A stretch of DNA of 10,154 nucleotides from Aquificales bacterium (GTDB taxonomy: Bacteria > Aquificota > Aquificia > Aquificales > Aquificaceae): assembly GCA_015491275.1 (NCBI GenBank), contig WFWF01000160.1:1-10154 (forward strand), given 5' to 3'. Under the pieces are notes generated by a model, which saw only the letters and a list, made by a program, of their open reading frames with translations, had not been told where the DNA came from and did no database searches. Numbering within the stretch: position 1 is the first letter of the stretch; every line of letters begins with the position of its first letter. Below are positions 1-5,952 of this stretch, in pieces. The position numbers were made by a program, and so were the translations under genes.

Positions 1-46
1 CTGCAATCCTGTAAGGTTCAAGCTAATGGAACTTTTCTTCAAGGTA

Positions 47-76
47 ACCCCCGAGTCCCTTCTTGGGATAGGGGGT
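47..76 (+). repeat. Nested GC-rich hairpin
   Basis: The outer stem ACCCCC (47-52) pairs with GGGGGT (71-76). The inner stem TCCC (56-59) pairs with GGGA (65-68) around the loop TTCTT, separated by a small GAG/TA internal loop. There is no T-tract on either strand (flanks are GGTA and AGTAG), so it is not an intrinsic terminator. It is best explained as RNA or single-strand DNA structure in the presumed element end. Confidence 0.6.
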
Positions 77-92
77 AGTAGACATGGGTTGA

Positions 93-155
93 GCCTGAGA
101 ACTGCGGAATCTAATCATTTGAACACATTTTGTTCATGATTCCAAGTTCTCAGGC
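93..155. repeat. 63-bp interrupted inverted repeat
   Basis: GCCTGAGAACT (93-103) pairs perfectly with AGTTCTCAGGC (145-155). Inside, after a 2-nt/1-nt bulge, GGAATC (106-111) pairs with GATTCC (138-143). Further in, GAAC (121-124) pairs with GTTC (132-135). In total 21 base pairs can form in one cruciform or RNA stem. The right arm covers the stop codon of the truncated RHH gene on the minus strand (150-152), and the repeat ends within 3 bp of where that gene loses its expected sequence. Confidence 0.7.
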
Positions 156-269
156 ACCTTCTCTTACCACGGCGGATATGCTTTCTCCCCTCTCCTCCGC
201 AATAGCTTTAAGGACCTCAAAAAGTTCTTTGTCAACCACAATGTTGACCCGCGGATTCTTAGGAGGCAT
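150..269 (-). pseudogene. Truncated ribbon-helix-helix (CopG/antitoxin-like) protein
   Basis: This is a 39-residue reading frame beginning MPPKNPRVNIVVDKELFEVL. It shows the ribbon-helix-helix pattern: beta-strand at residues 7-12 (RVNIVV), helix A at about 13-29, the turn GES, and the start of helix B (SISAVVRE, residues 30-37). Known RHH proteins continue helix B for roughly ten more residues, often followed by a toxin-binding tail. Here the frame runs GA-stop straight into the inverted repeat at 93-155, so helix B is cut short and the protein probably cannot dimerise normally. ATG is the only usable start: upstream in frame there is no ATG/GTG/TTG before a stop. There is no Shine-Dalgarno. 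No toxin partner is visible in the window. I judge it a 3'-truncated remnant of a DNA-binding antitoxin-type gene. A short functional peptide is possible but less likely. Confidence 0.6.
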
Positions 270-275
270 GCTTTG

Positions 276-304
276 AATGTAACACTTTTGGCGAACTTTA
301 TCAA
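276..304 (-). promoter_or_regulatory. Sigma70-type promoter for a leaderless RHH transcript
   Basis: On the minus strand TTGATA (304-299) is followed after exactly 17 bp by TACATT (281-276, 4/6 match to TATAAT). The predicted start of transcription, 7 bp downstream, falls on the A of the ATG at 269, so the mRNA would have no 5' leader. This fits the lack of a Shine-Dalgarno. Confidence 0.5.
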
Positions 305-601
305 GTGGCAGGGAGGTTCTTTAAAAGATAATAGACGAAAATAGTAATAGTAAAGGTGGGGTTGTAGTCTTTGTAAGCTGTATAACTTTCCTTAATTCCA
401 CAGGAAATAGTCGTTATTAATAACAGCATTATGGGGGTTGCTTTCATCCTTTTGTTCCCTATATAGAAATTGAAATTCAATCTCAGATATATTACTATGA
501 GATTGCTCAGGTTGTATATAAATGCATTTGTGTTTTAATATACAACAGATTAAAAGGGTGTTTAAGCTTTCAATGATATTGACATCCAATCTCCATACAG
601 G
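305..601. other. AT-rich stretch without a convincing gene
   Basis: This lies between the RHH remnant and the BASS transporter gene. The only open frame of note is on the minus strand (589-392, TTG start, 65 codons). Its product is rich in Cys, His, Asn, Gln and Ser, unlike the Lys/Glu/Val-rich proteins around it. It has no spaced Shine-Dalgarno (GGAG sits one base from the TTG) and resembles no family I know. A perfect 12-bp palindrome GTTATTAATAAC lies at 413-424. No tRNA, repeat array or terminator with a T-tract is visible. It is probably decayed DNA next to the element end. Confidence 0.5.
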
Positions 602-613
602 TTACACCCTTTT
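552..613 (-). repeat. 10-bp inverted repeat flanking the end of the BASS gene, possible weak terminator
   Basis: AAAAGGGTGT (552-561) and ACACCCTTTT (604-613) are perfect inverted copies separated by 42 bp. On the minus strand the first arm lies in the last codons of the transporter gene, and the second arm ends in TTTTAA. As RNA it could close a large hairpin with a small CAAT/ATTG stem in the loop. The long loop and short T-run make it a poor intrinsic terminator, but it is the only candidate for ending this transcript. Confidence 0.35.
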
Positions 614-1501
614 TCTTAGTAAAAAGGAAAGTAATATACCTGCTATGTTTTGAAATATGCTAAAAAGTGCAGGCGGGATGGAGGCTGTAAGAGAGAAATG
701 TTTGATTGCTAATACAACCGCGAGTCCCGAATTTTGGGTACCTACTTCTATAACCAGGGATTTTATTTTCCTGTTGTCAAGCCTTAGGAGTTTGCCTGCT
801 ACAAATCCTGCCAGATAGCCTGCGGTTAAATGAAGTATCACTCCCGTATAGAGTTTTAAATCGGGTTTAAGTAAAAGTTCTCTACTGAGGGAAAAGATAA
901 TGGCTATTATAAGTGAGATTGCTGATATAGAAATATAGGGAAGAAAGAACCCTATCTTCTTAAGAGTGTTTTCCTTGATAAACCTTCGTATTATCATGCC
1001 TGATATTACCGGAAACAGTATTATCTTTGAGGTTGTCAAAACCATAGGTAAGAAGGGGACATCCACATATTTACCCGCCAGGAATAGTGTCCAAAGGGGT
1101 GTGAGTAAGGGGGATATAAGGGTTGAAACGGTGGTCATAGATATGGAGTAGGGTAAATCCCCCTTTGATAAAAAGGTAATCAAATTTGAAGCGGTCCCTC
1201 CGGGGGCGGAGCCTACGAGGATCATACCAGTGGAAATATTTATGTCGTTCACAAACAGTAGTGATATAAGATATGCTGATAAAGGCATTACTGTGAACTG
1301 GAGTAAGGCGCCGTAAAATATGATAAGAGGTTGTCTTAAGATTCCCTTAAAATCATTAAGGGAAAGGGTTATACCCATGGACAGCATTATTACTGCCAGA
1401 AGGGGGACTATAAGAAACTTTAAGCCTTTGAAGTATTCATGAAATAGGAATCCTGCAGAGGATAGGAATAAAAGGATAGAAATAGAAATTATGCCGAACA
1501 T
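602..1501 (-). CDS. BASS-family transporter (bile acid:Na+ symporter-like)
   Basis: This is a 299-residue polytopic inner-membrane protein, the usual length of bacterial BASS transporters, with about nine or ten hydrophobic segments. Family landmarks are visible: the early segment LAVIMLSMGITL (35-46), the glycine-rich core GSAPGGTASN (97-106) followed by the KGD (113-115) and MTTVSTL (122-128) region that forms the Na+/substrate crossover, and EVGTQNSGLAVVLA (252-265) in the second half. BASS members move organic anions, for example pyruvate, pantoate or bile acids, with sodium; the substrate here cannot be told from sequence. The ATG follows the stop of the upstream CopD-like gene with no gap (TAAATG), so the two are translationally coupled. 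A GAGG lies about 13 bases before the ATG within the upstream gene. The C-terminus is short and basic (RKRV). Confidence 0.88.
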   Translation of the reverse strand: MFGIISISILLFLSSAGFLFHEYFKGLKFLIVPLLAVIMLSMGITLSLNDFKGILRQPLIIFYGALLQFTVMPLSAYLISLLFVNDINISTGMILVGSAPGGTASNLITFLSKGDLPYSISMTTVSTLISPLLTPLWTLFLAGKYVDVPFLPMVLTTSKIILFPVISGMIIRRFIKENTLKKIGFFLPYISISAISLIIAIIFSLSRELLLKPDLKLYTGVILHLTAGYLAGFVAGKLLRLDNRKIKSLVIEVGTQNSGLAVVLAIKHFSLTASIPPALFSIFQNIAGILLSFLLRKRV

Positions 1502-1960
1502 TTAACCGCCAAACCTCAAGCGTGAGGCAAGATATACTATGTATATACTTAACAGCATGTTTAATATACCTATTGCCCTTGAAAGCTTTCTGAATTTCGG
1601 ATTATTAACGGATCTGGGTCCCGTATAAAGATCATGGATAAGGGTAAGCAAGACTACTATGAAGTATATACCTATTTTCAGTAAAAGGGTTCTTGTGTAA
1701 GGATTGTCAAGACCTTTAAAGATTGTTGATATACCTGTTATAAAGTGTATGTTCACAAGTCCGGTTATGAATAGAAAGGGAAGTACAACAAAGGTGCCTA
1801 CACCCTGATACCTTTTCCCGATATCTTGGAACATTTTATCCCTTATGGGCAGTTTCCTTATGTACGGTCCAACAACAAGTACCATAAACAACATACCGCC
1901 CACCCACAAGCTTGCTAATATAATATGCAGGGCAAGATTCAAATGACTCAGTGCTTCCAC
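1502..1960 (-). CDS. CopD-like four-helix membrane protein
   Basis: This is a 152-residue integral membrane protein with four predicted helices (about 8-31, 53-75, 92-112 and 128-146). The first carries the CopD-type pattern LHIILASLWVGGMLF (His12, Trp19), and the third ends in a His-containing HDLYTGPR (His109), positions that in related membrane proteins can bind metal or haem. It has only one CopD-like unit and no periplasmic CopC domain, so copper export is not established; DUF4149- or HemJ-like membrane proteins are alternatives. Translation starts at a GTG, because the next ATG (codon 23) would remove the first helix. There is no Shine-Dalgarno. It is first in a two-gene transcript with the BASS transporter and diverges from groES. 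Confidence 0.65.
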   Translation of the reverse strand: MEALSHLNLALHIILASLWVGGMLFMVLVVGPYIRKLPIRDKMFQDIGKRYQGVGTFVVLPFLFITGLVNIHFITGISTIFKGLDNPYTRTLLLKIGIYFIVVLLTLIHDLYTGPRSVNNPKFRKLSRAIGILNMLLSIYIVYLASRLRFGG

Positions 1961-1967
1961 CCAATCT

Positions 1968-1973
1968 ATGTTA
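1968..1973 (-). promoter_or_regulatory. Weak -10-like element close to the CopD-like start
   Basis: TAACAT on the minus strand (4/6 match to TATAAT) ends 7 bp before the GTG start, so transcription would begin at or next to the start codon. No acceptable -35 is seen at 16-18 bp. It is listed because the spacing matches the leaderless arrangement of the RHH remnant and recR. Confidence 0.2.
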
Positions 1974-2022
1974 ACACAAGGATTACACTGGTTTATTTCG
2001 TCTCACAGGCTAAGAAAATATT

Positions 2023-2035
2023 AGTGTAGCACACT
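2023..2035. repeat. Small palindrome between the divergent promoters
   Basis: AGTGT (2023-2027) and ACACT (2031-2035) are inverted around AGC. It lies 21 bp upstream of the groES -35. The flanking bases (TTAGTGTAGCACACTC) loosely recall half-sites of the HrcA/CIRCE operator (TTAGCACTC-N9-GAGTGCTAA) but do not match it. It may be an operator for groES or for the CopD/BASS pair, or chance. Confidence 0.25.
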
Positions 2036-2056
2036 CAAATATTCTTCACCAACCGC

Positions 2057-2085
2057 TTGACTTTTTGGATGGAAGTTAATATAAT
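2057..2085 (+). promoter_or_regulatory. Sigma70-type promoter of groES-groEL
   Basis: TTGACT (2057-2062) and a perfect TATAAT (2080-2085) are separated by exactly 17 bp. Predicted transcription start is near 2092, giving a 5' leader of about 30 bases. This is the strongest promoter match in the window. A housekeeping-type promoter with no clear CIRCE suggests high constitutive expression, with heat control, if any, by another route. Confidence 0.85.
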
Positions 2086-2106
2086 TTTTACTACCATAAA
2101 CCAAAT

Positions 2107-2117
2107 AAGGAGGTGAT
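2107..2117 (+). promoter_or_regulatory. Ribosome binding site fixing the groES start
   Basis: AAGGAGGTGAT is complementary over its whole length to the canonical 3' end of 16S rRNA. It overlaps two potential in-frame starts (GTG 2113, ATG 2116), which are therefore too close to use. The AGGAGG core is 8 bases from ATG 2122, the correct spacing, so translation begins at MAKLKP. Confidence 0.85.
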
Positions 2118-2121
2118 GGAA

Positions 2122-2433
2122 ATGGCTAAGCTGAAGCCCCTATACGATAAGATAGTTGTTAAAAGGTTTGAAGAGCAGGAACAAAAAACACCCTCGGGCA
2201 TTATCATACCTGATTCCGCAAAAGAAAAGCCCCAGATGGGTGAGGTTGTAGCTGTTGGTGAGGGAAAGCTCTTAAATAACGGACAGATAGTTCCTCCCAA
2301 GGTAAAGGAGGGGGATGTGGTCATATTTGGTAAGTATGCGGGTACAGAAGTGGAACTTGAGGGTGAAAAATATCTTGTTATGTCGGAGGATGAAATTCTT
2401 GCTGTCGTAGAAGGAGCTCCGGTAGCAAAATAA
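2122..2433 (+). CDS. groES: GroES co-chaperonin (10 kDa chaperonin)
   Basis: This 103-residue cytoplasmic protein forms the heptameric lid that caps GroEL and closes the folding chamber on ATP binding. The N-terminal LKPLYDKIVVKR (residues 4-15) is the family signature strand. The mobile loop at about 16-35 carries GIIIPD (26-31), the hydrophobic tripeptide region that docks on the GroEL apical domain. GEVVAVGEGK (40-49) and VKEGDVVIFGKYAG (61-74) are further conserved core segments. The length is slightly above the 95-97 residues common in mesophiles because of a short C-terminal extension (EGAPVAK). The start is set by the Shine-Dalgarno at 2107-2117. groEL follows after 19 bases in the same transcript. 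Confidence 0.97.
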   Translation: MAKLKPLYDKIVVKRFEEQEQKTPSGIIIPDSAKEKPQMGEVVAVGEGKLLNNGQIVPPKVKEGDVVIFGKYAGTEVELEGEKYLVMSEDEILAVVEGAPVAK

Positions 2434-2452
2434 ATAAAGGAGGTGAAGGAAG

Positions 2453-4093
2453 ATGGCAGCAAAACATGTGATATACGGAGAGGATGCAAGGGCGAGACTT
2501 AAAGCGGGTGTTGATAAGCTCGCCAATGCAGTTAAAGTAACCCTCGGTCCCAGAGGAAGAGAAGTAATTATAGAAAAGAAGTGGGGTACACCCGTTGTTA
2601 CAAAGGATGGTGTAACCGTAGCAAAGGAAATAGAACTTAAAGATCACTATGAAAACATAGGGGCTCAGCTTGTTAAAGAGGTTGCTTCAAAAACCGCGGA
2701 TGTGGCTGGAGACGGTACAACAACCGCAACCCTTCTCGCACAAGAGATATTCACCGAAGGATTAAAGGCTGTAGCGGCGGGTGCTAATCCGATGGATCTC
2801 AAGAGGGGAATTGATAAAGCCCTTGAAAAGGTGGTTGAGGAGATAAGGAATCTATCCGTCAGTGTATCCGGTAGAAAAGAGATAGAACAGGTAGCTACCA
2901 TTTCCGCAAACAATGATCCCTTCATAGGAAAGATAATAGCGGATGCAATGGAAGCGGTTGGTAAAGACGGTGTAATAACCGTTGAAGAATCAAAATCAGC
3001 TGATACAACCCTTGAAACCGTTCAGGGAATGCAGTTTGACAGGGGATACCTCTCACCCTACTTTGTGACAGATCCTAACAAGATGGAAGCTGTTCTTGAG
3101 GATCCCTATATCTTAATATTTGAAAAGAAGATATCCAATGTAAAGGATCTGTTGCCTCTACTGGAGAACATAGTGAAACTCGGCAAACCTCTACTCATAA
3201 TAGCAGAGGATGTTGAAGGAGAAGCTCTTGCTACATTGGTTGTTAACCACATCAAGGGGGTTATAAGGGCATGTGCTGTTAAGGCTCCCGGATTCGGTCA
3301 GAGAAGGAAGGACTATCTACAGGATATAGCCATACTGACCGGGGGTACTGCTATAACTGAAGAACTGGGTATCAAGCTTGAGAGTGTAACCGTTGATATG
3401 CTCGGAAGGGCGGATAAGGTAATAGTTGATAAGGAAAACACCACCATAGTTGGCGGTAAGGGTTCTAAAGAACAAATACAGGCAAGGATAGAACAGATTA
3501 AGAAGCAGATTCAGGAAACAACATCCGACTATGACAGGGAAAAGCTTCAGGAGAGACTCGCCAAACTGGCTGGCGGTGTTGCAATAATAAGGGTAGGTGC
3601 CGCAACCGAAGCTGAACTTAAGGAGAAGAAAGCAAGGGTTGAAGATGCGGTTCATGCTACAAAGGCCGCCGCTGAAGAGGGAATAGTACCCGGAGGTGGT
3701 GTGGCACTTCTGAGGGCATCCGAAGCATTAGAAGATTTCAAACTTGATAACCAAGATCAGCAACTCGGAGCGGACATACTCAAGAAAGCATGCAGGGCTG
3801 TTATAAGACAGATTGCTTACAATGCGGGATTTGAAGGATTTGTGGTACTTGAAAAGGTTATGGAGCTCGGTAAAGAGAAAGGTAAGAACTGGGGATTTGA
3901 TGCTGCGGTAGGTGAATATAAAGATATGGTGGAGGCGGGTATAATAGATCCTACCAAGGTGGTAAGGACCGCAGTACAGAATGCTGTATCCGTTGCTGGA
4001 ACGATGCTTACTGCTGAAGCCCTTGTTGCGGAACTTCCCGAGGACAAGAAGAAGGAAACACCTTCACCAGAAATGCCCTCCGATTTTGACTGA
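2453..4093 (+). CDS. groEL: GroEL chaperonin (60 kDa chaperonin)
   Basis: This 546-residue protein is full length and forms the 14-mer ATPase that folds proteins in the cytoplasm with GroES. Nucleotide-binding residues are intact: TLGPRGR (30-36), KDGVTVAKEI (51-60, Asp52), the P-loop-like GDGTTTATLLA (86-96, Asp87) and the catalytic Asp398 in VEDAVHATK. The family signature AAAEEGIVPGGG (405-416) and IDPTKV (498-503) are also present. The C-terminal tail is unusual: after ELPED it reads KKKETPSPEMPSDFD, with no Gly-Gly-Met repeats, so the flexible tail projecting into the cavity is charged and proline-bearing. An AAGGAGGTGA Shine-Dalgarno at 2437-2446 precedes the ATG. It is the last gene of the groESL operon, closed by the terminator at 4100-4131. 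Confidence 0.98.
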   Translation: MAAKHVIYGEDARARLKAGVDKLANAVKVTLGPRGREVIIEKKWGTPVVTKDGVTVAKEIELKDHYENIGAQLVKEVASKTADVAGDGTTTATLLAQEIFTEGLKAVAAGANPMDLKRGIDKALEKVVEEIRNLSVSVSGRKEIEQVATISANNDPFIGKIIADAMEAVGKDGVITVEESKSADTTLETVQGMQFDRGYLSPYFVTDPNKMEAVLEDPYILIFEKKISNVKDLLPLLENIVKLGKPLLIIAEDVEGEALATLVVNHIKGVIRACAVKAPGFGQRRKDYLQDIAILTGGTAITEELGIKLESVTVDMLGRADKVIVDKENTTIVGGKGSKEQIQARIEQIKKQIQETTSDYDREKLQERLAKLAGGVAIIRVGAATEAELKEKKARVEDAVHATKAAAEEGIVPGGGVALLRASEALEDFKLDNQDQQLGADILKKACRAVIRQIAYNAGFEGFVVLEKVMELGKEKGKNWGFDAAVGEYKDMVEAGIIDPTKVVRTAVQNAVSVAGTMLTAEALVAELPEDKKKETPSPEMPSDFD

Positions 4094-4099
4094 TGTTTA

Positions 4100-4131
4100 A
4101 AAGCCCCCTGCTGGGGGCTTTAATTTTTTTT
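4100..4131 (+). terminator. Intrinsic terminator of groESL
   Basis: The perfect 9-bp stem AAAGCCCCC (4100-4108) / GGGGGCTTT (4113-4121) has a TGCT loop and is followed by AA and eight T residues (4124-4131). It begins seven bases after the groEL stop and separates groESL from sulP. Confidence 0.95.
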
Positions 4132-4176
4132 ATTAATAATAAAGTTTTTCTTATCCCCGTTTATCGAGAGGGATAT

Positions 4177-4182
4177 TATAAT
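4177..4182 (+). promoter_or_regulatory. -10 element of sulP, very short leader
   Basis: A perfect TATAAT ends 12 bp before the sulP ATG, predicting a leader of only about 5-6 bases with no room for a Shine-Dalgarno. No good -35 hexamer is seen at 16-18 bp upstream. An overlapping TATTAT (4174-4179) is an alternative. Confidence 0.5.
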
Positions 4183-4194
4183 AAACATTAGCCA

Positions 4195-5952
4195 ATGACC
4201 CCATCCCTTAAATTGCCTTTCTTTTCTTGGTTTCATAAGTATTCTTTTAATAACTTTTTGAGAGATAGTATAGCTGGTTTGACTGTTGCTTCTGTTTTGG
4301 TGCCCCAGAGTATGGCTTATGCCTTACTTGCCAATGTGCCTCCGATTCACGGTATATACGCAGCATCAATCCCAGTAATAATAGCATCAATTTTTGGCAG
4401 TTCAAGGTTCCTTGCTACGGGACCCGTTGCGATGACGGCACTCCTCTCCGCTTCTGTTTTAAGTACGGTGGCTGTTCCAGAATCCGCCCTTTGGATAGAG
4501 CTTATGGCTCTTCTTGCCATACTCGTCGGAATTATAAGGGTTACTATAGGAATTTTTAGACTCGGATTCATAGTTGAACTTATATCCAACAGTGTGGTTA
4601 TAGGATTTACAAGTGCGGGTGCTCTTGTCATAGCCTTAAGTCAGTTCGGTCATTTGTTGGGATTCAAGACGGTCCAGACAACTCATATATTTCTCATACT
4701 TGTTGATATTGCAAGTAAGATAACGAATATACATTTTTATACATTCGCTGTAGGGATGTTTGCCTTCTTGATAATAAAGATTGCGAGTAAGATAAGTGGA
4801 TATATACCCGGAGCCTTATTGGCGGTTGTTATAACCTCATTTATATCTTACATATACGATCTTAAAGGTAAAGGTGTTGCAATAGTAGGACATGTTCCTC
4901 AAGGATTTCCCGCTCCTTCTTTGCCTCCAATGGATTTTGAAATAGTATCAAAGCTTTTGGGCGGTGCTTTTGTCGTTGCCTTTTTCGGTCTTATAGAGGC
5001 GGTTACAATAGCTAAGACACTCGCCTTAAAAGCGGGTGATAAATGGGATCCTAATCAGGAACTAATAGGTCAAGGTTTGGCTAATATATTTGCGGGCTTT
5101 ATAAAGGGATTTCCCGTGGGCGGATCTTTTTCAAGATCTTCATTGAATTTTTATATAGGGGCATCATCTCCCCTTTCTAACATAATAAGCGGTTTAATAG
5201 TTATACTCACACTGCTTTATATGGCACCCGCTTTTTATTATCTTCCCAAGGCTGTGCTTTCCGCGATAGTCTTATCAGCTGTGGTAAATCTTATAAGACC
5301 TCAGGACATATTAAAACTTTACAGGATAAATAAAATAGACGGCTTGGTAGCCTTTTTAACTTTTATCTCCGTATTCTTCATGGATCTGTGGGTTGCCATA
5401 GTTCTGGGTATCATGACTTCTCTCGGGAGCTTTGTTTATAAAACAATGTACCCCCGGATAGTTGTCCTTTCAAGGGATCCAGAGTCCAATACCTTTGTGA
5501 ATGCGGAAAGGAGAAATCTACCCCAGTGTCCTCAGATACTTTACATAAGACCCAATACCTCTATTTATTTCGGTAATGCCCAGTATGTTTATGACTATAT
5601 AGTGGCTAAGGTGTTGGAAAAAAGAGAGAAAGGTTCGTTGAAGTATGTCCTTGTTGATATGGAAGCTGTTAACTACATAGATGCAACGGGTTCTCAGACA
5701 ATTATAAGGCTTATAAATACATTAAAGGAAATGGATGTTGAAACCGCTTTTGCTAATATAGGATGCGATGTTTACATCCTCCTGGAAAATGTTGAGTTTG
5801 ATAAATATGTAAATCATGAGCTTGTATTTGATTCAAAGGGTCATTCCATAAGAGAGCTGATAAAAAGGGTTGATCATGAGTACTGTCGTAACAGCTGTCC
5901 TTACACTGTCTTCAGGGAGTGTGTAGATATAAAAAAAGGGAAGCTTACTTAA
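4195..5952 (+). CDS. SulP-family anion transporter with STAS domain
   Basis: This 585-residue inner-membrane carrier has a SLC26/SulP transmembrane domain (about 20-420) followed by a cytoplasmic STAS domain (about 445-560). Landmarks are VPQSMAYA (36-43), GIYAA (53-57), LATGPVAM (73-80) and ELIGQGLANI through SFSRSSLN (289-318), the substrate-site half-helix region. The STAS loop YIDATGSQTI (495-504) keeps the conserved Asp and Thr-Gly. Family members carry sulfate, bicarbonate or dicarboxylates; in a chemolithoautotroph bicarbonate or sulfate would fit, but sequence does not decide. Past the STAS domain is an unusual tail with Cys564, Cys568 and Cys576 (CX3C and CX7C). The ATG is the first possible start (in-frame TAG six bases earlier) and has no Shine-Dalgarno. 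It appears monocistronic, and its stop overlaps the convergent flagellar operon by 8 bp. Confidence 0.93.
   Translation: MTPSLKLPFFSWFHKYSFNNFLRDSIAGLTVASVLVPQSMAYALLANVPPIHGIYAASIPVIIASIFGSSRFLATGPVAMTALLSASVLSTVAVPESALWIELMALLAILVGIIRVTIGIFRLGFIVELISNSVVIGFTSAGALVIALSQFGHLLGFKTVQTTHIFLILVDIASKITNIHFYTFAVGMFAFLIIKIASKISGYIPGALLAVVITSFISYIYDLKGKGVAIVGHVPQGFPAPSLPPMDFEIVSKLLGGAFVVAFFGLIEAVTIAKTLALKAGDKWDPNQELIGQGLANIFAGFIKGFPVGGSFSRSSLNFYIGASSPLSNIISGLIVILTLLYMAPAFYYLPKAVLSAIVLSAVVNLIRPQDILKLYRINKIDGLVAFLTFISVFFMDLWVAIVLGIMTSLGSFVYKTMYPRIVVLSRDPESNTFVNAERRNLPQCPQILYIRPNTSIYFGNAQYVYDYIVAKVLEKREKGSLKYVLVDMEAVNYIDATGSQTIIRLINTLKEMDVETAFANIGCDVYILLENVEFDKYVNHELVFDSKGHSIRELIKRVDHEYCRNSCPYTVFRECVDIKKGKLT

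Larger units (their letters stand above)
1..155 (+). mobile_element. Probable end of a decayed mobile element (IS200/IS605 TnpB/omegaRNA-like)
   Basis: No intact gene is present. An open frame enters from the left edge and runs to a TGA at 137-139 (about 45 residues, composition like a protein tail, containing KVTPES and GGSRHG). It is followed by, and overlaps, dense secondary structure: a nested GC hairpin at 47-76 and a long interrupted inverted repeat at 93-155. A protein tail overlapping a structured, GC-rich 3' end is the known layout of IS200/IS605-type elements, where the TnpB C-terminus overlaps the omegaRNA scaffold and right end. The right limit at about 155-158 is where homology of the neighbouring minus-strand RHH gene to its family appears to break, which supports this being an inserted end. 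The TnpB assignment is inference from layout only: the catalytic part would lie left of the window. It could instead be another element type or a structured RNA. Confidence 0.35.

Noticed and set aside
392..589. Minus-strand open frame of 65 codons with a TTG start
   Set aside because: Composition (Cys, His, Asn, Gln, Ser rich) is unlike neighbouring thermophile proteins, the GGAG is one base from the start, and no family resemblance is seen. It also spans one arm of the inverted repeat.
552..600. Possible single CRISPR repeat (segment containing GTTTAAGCTTTCAATGA)
   Set aside because: It resembles thermophile CRISPR repeats only superficially. It occurs once and no spacer-repeat periodicity exists nearby.
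2021..2040. CIRCE (HrcA) operator upstream of groES
   Set aside because: The dyad has 5-bp arms and a 3-bp spacer instead of 9-bp arms and a 9-bp spacer; only fragments of the consensus match.
2113..2121. groES starting at GTG 2113 or ATG 2116
   Set aside because: Both lie inside or directly against the Shine-Dalgarno. ATG 2122 has correct spacing and gives the standard N-terminus.
2091..2925. Antisense open frames opposite groES and groEL
   Set aside because: Long shadows arise from the codon bias of highly expressed genes. They have no Shine-Dalgarno or recognisable domains.
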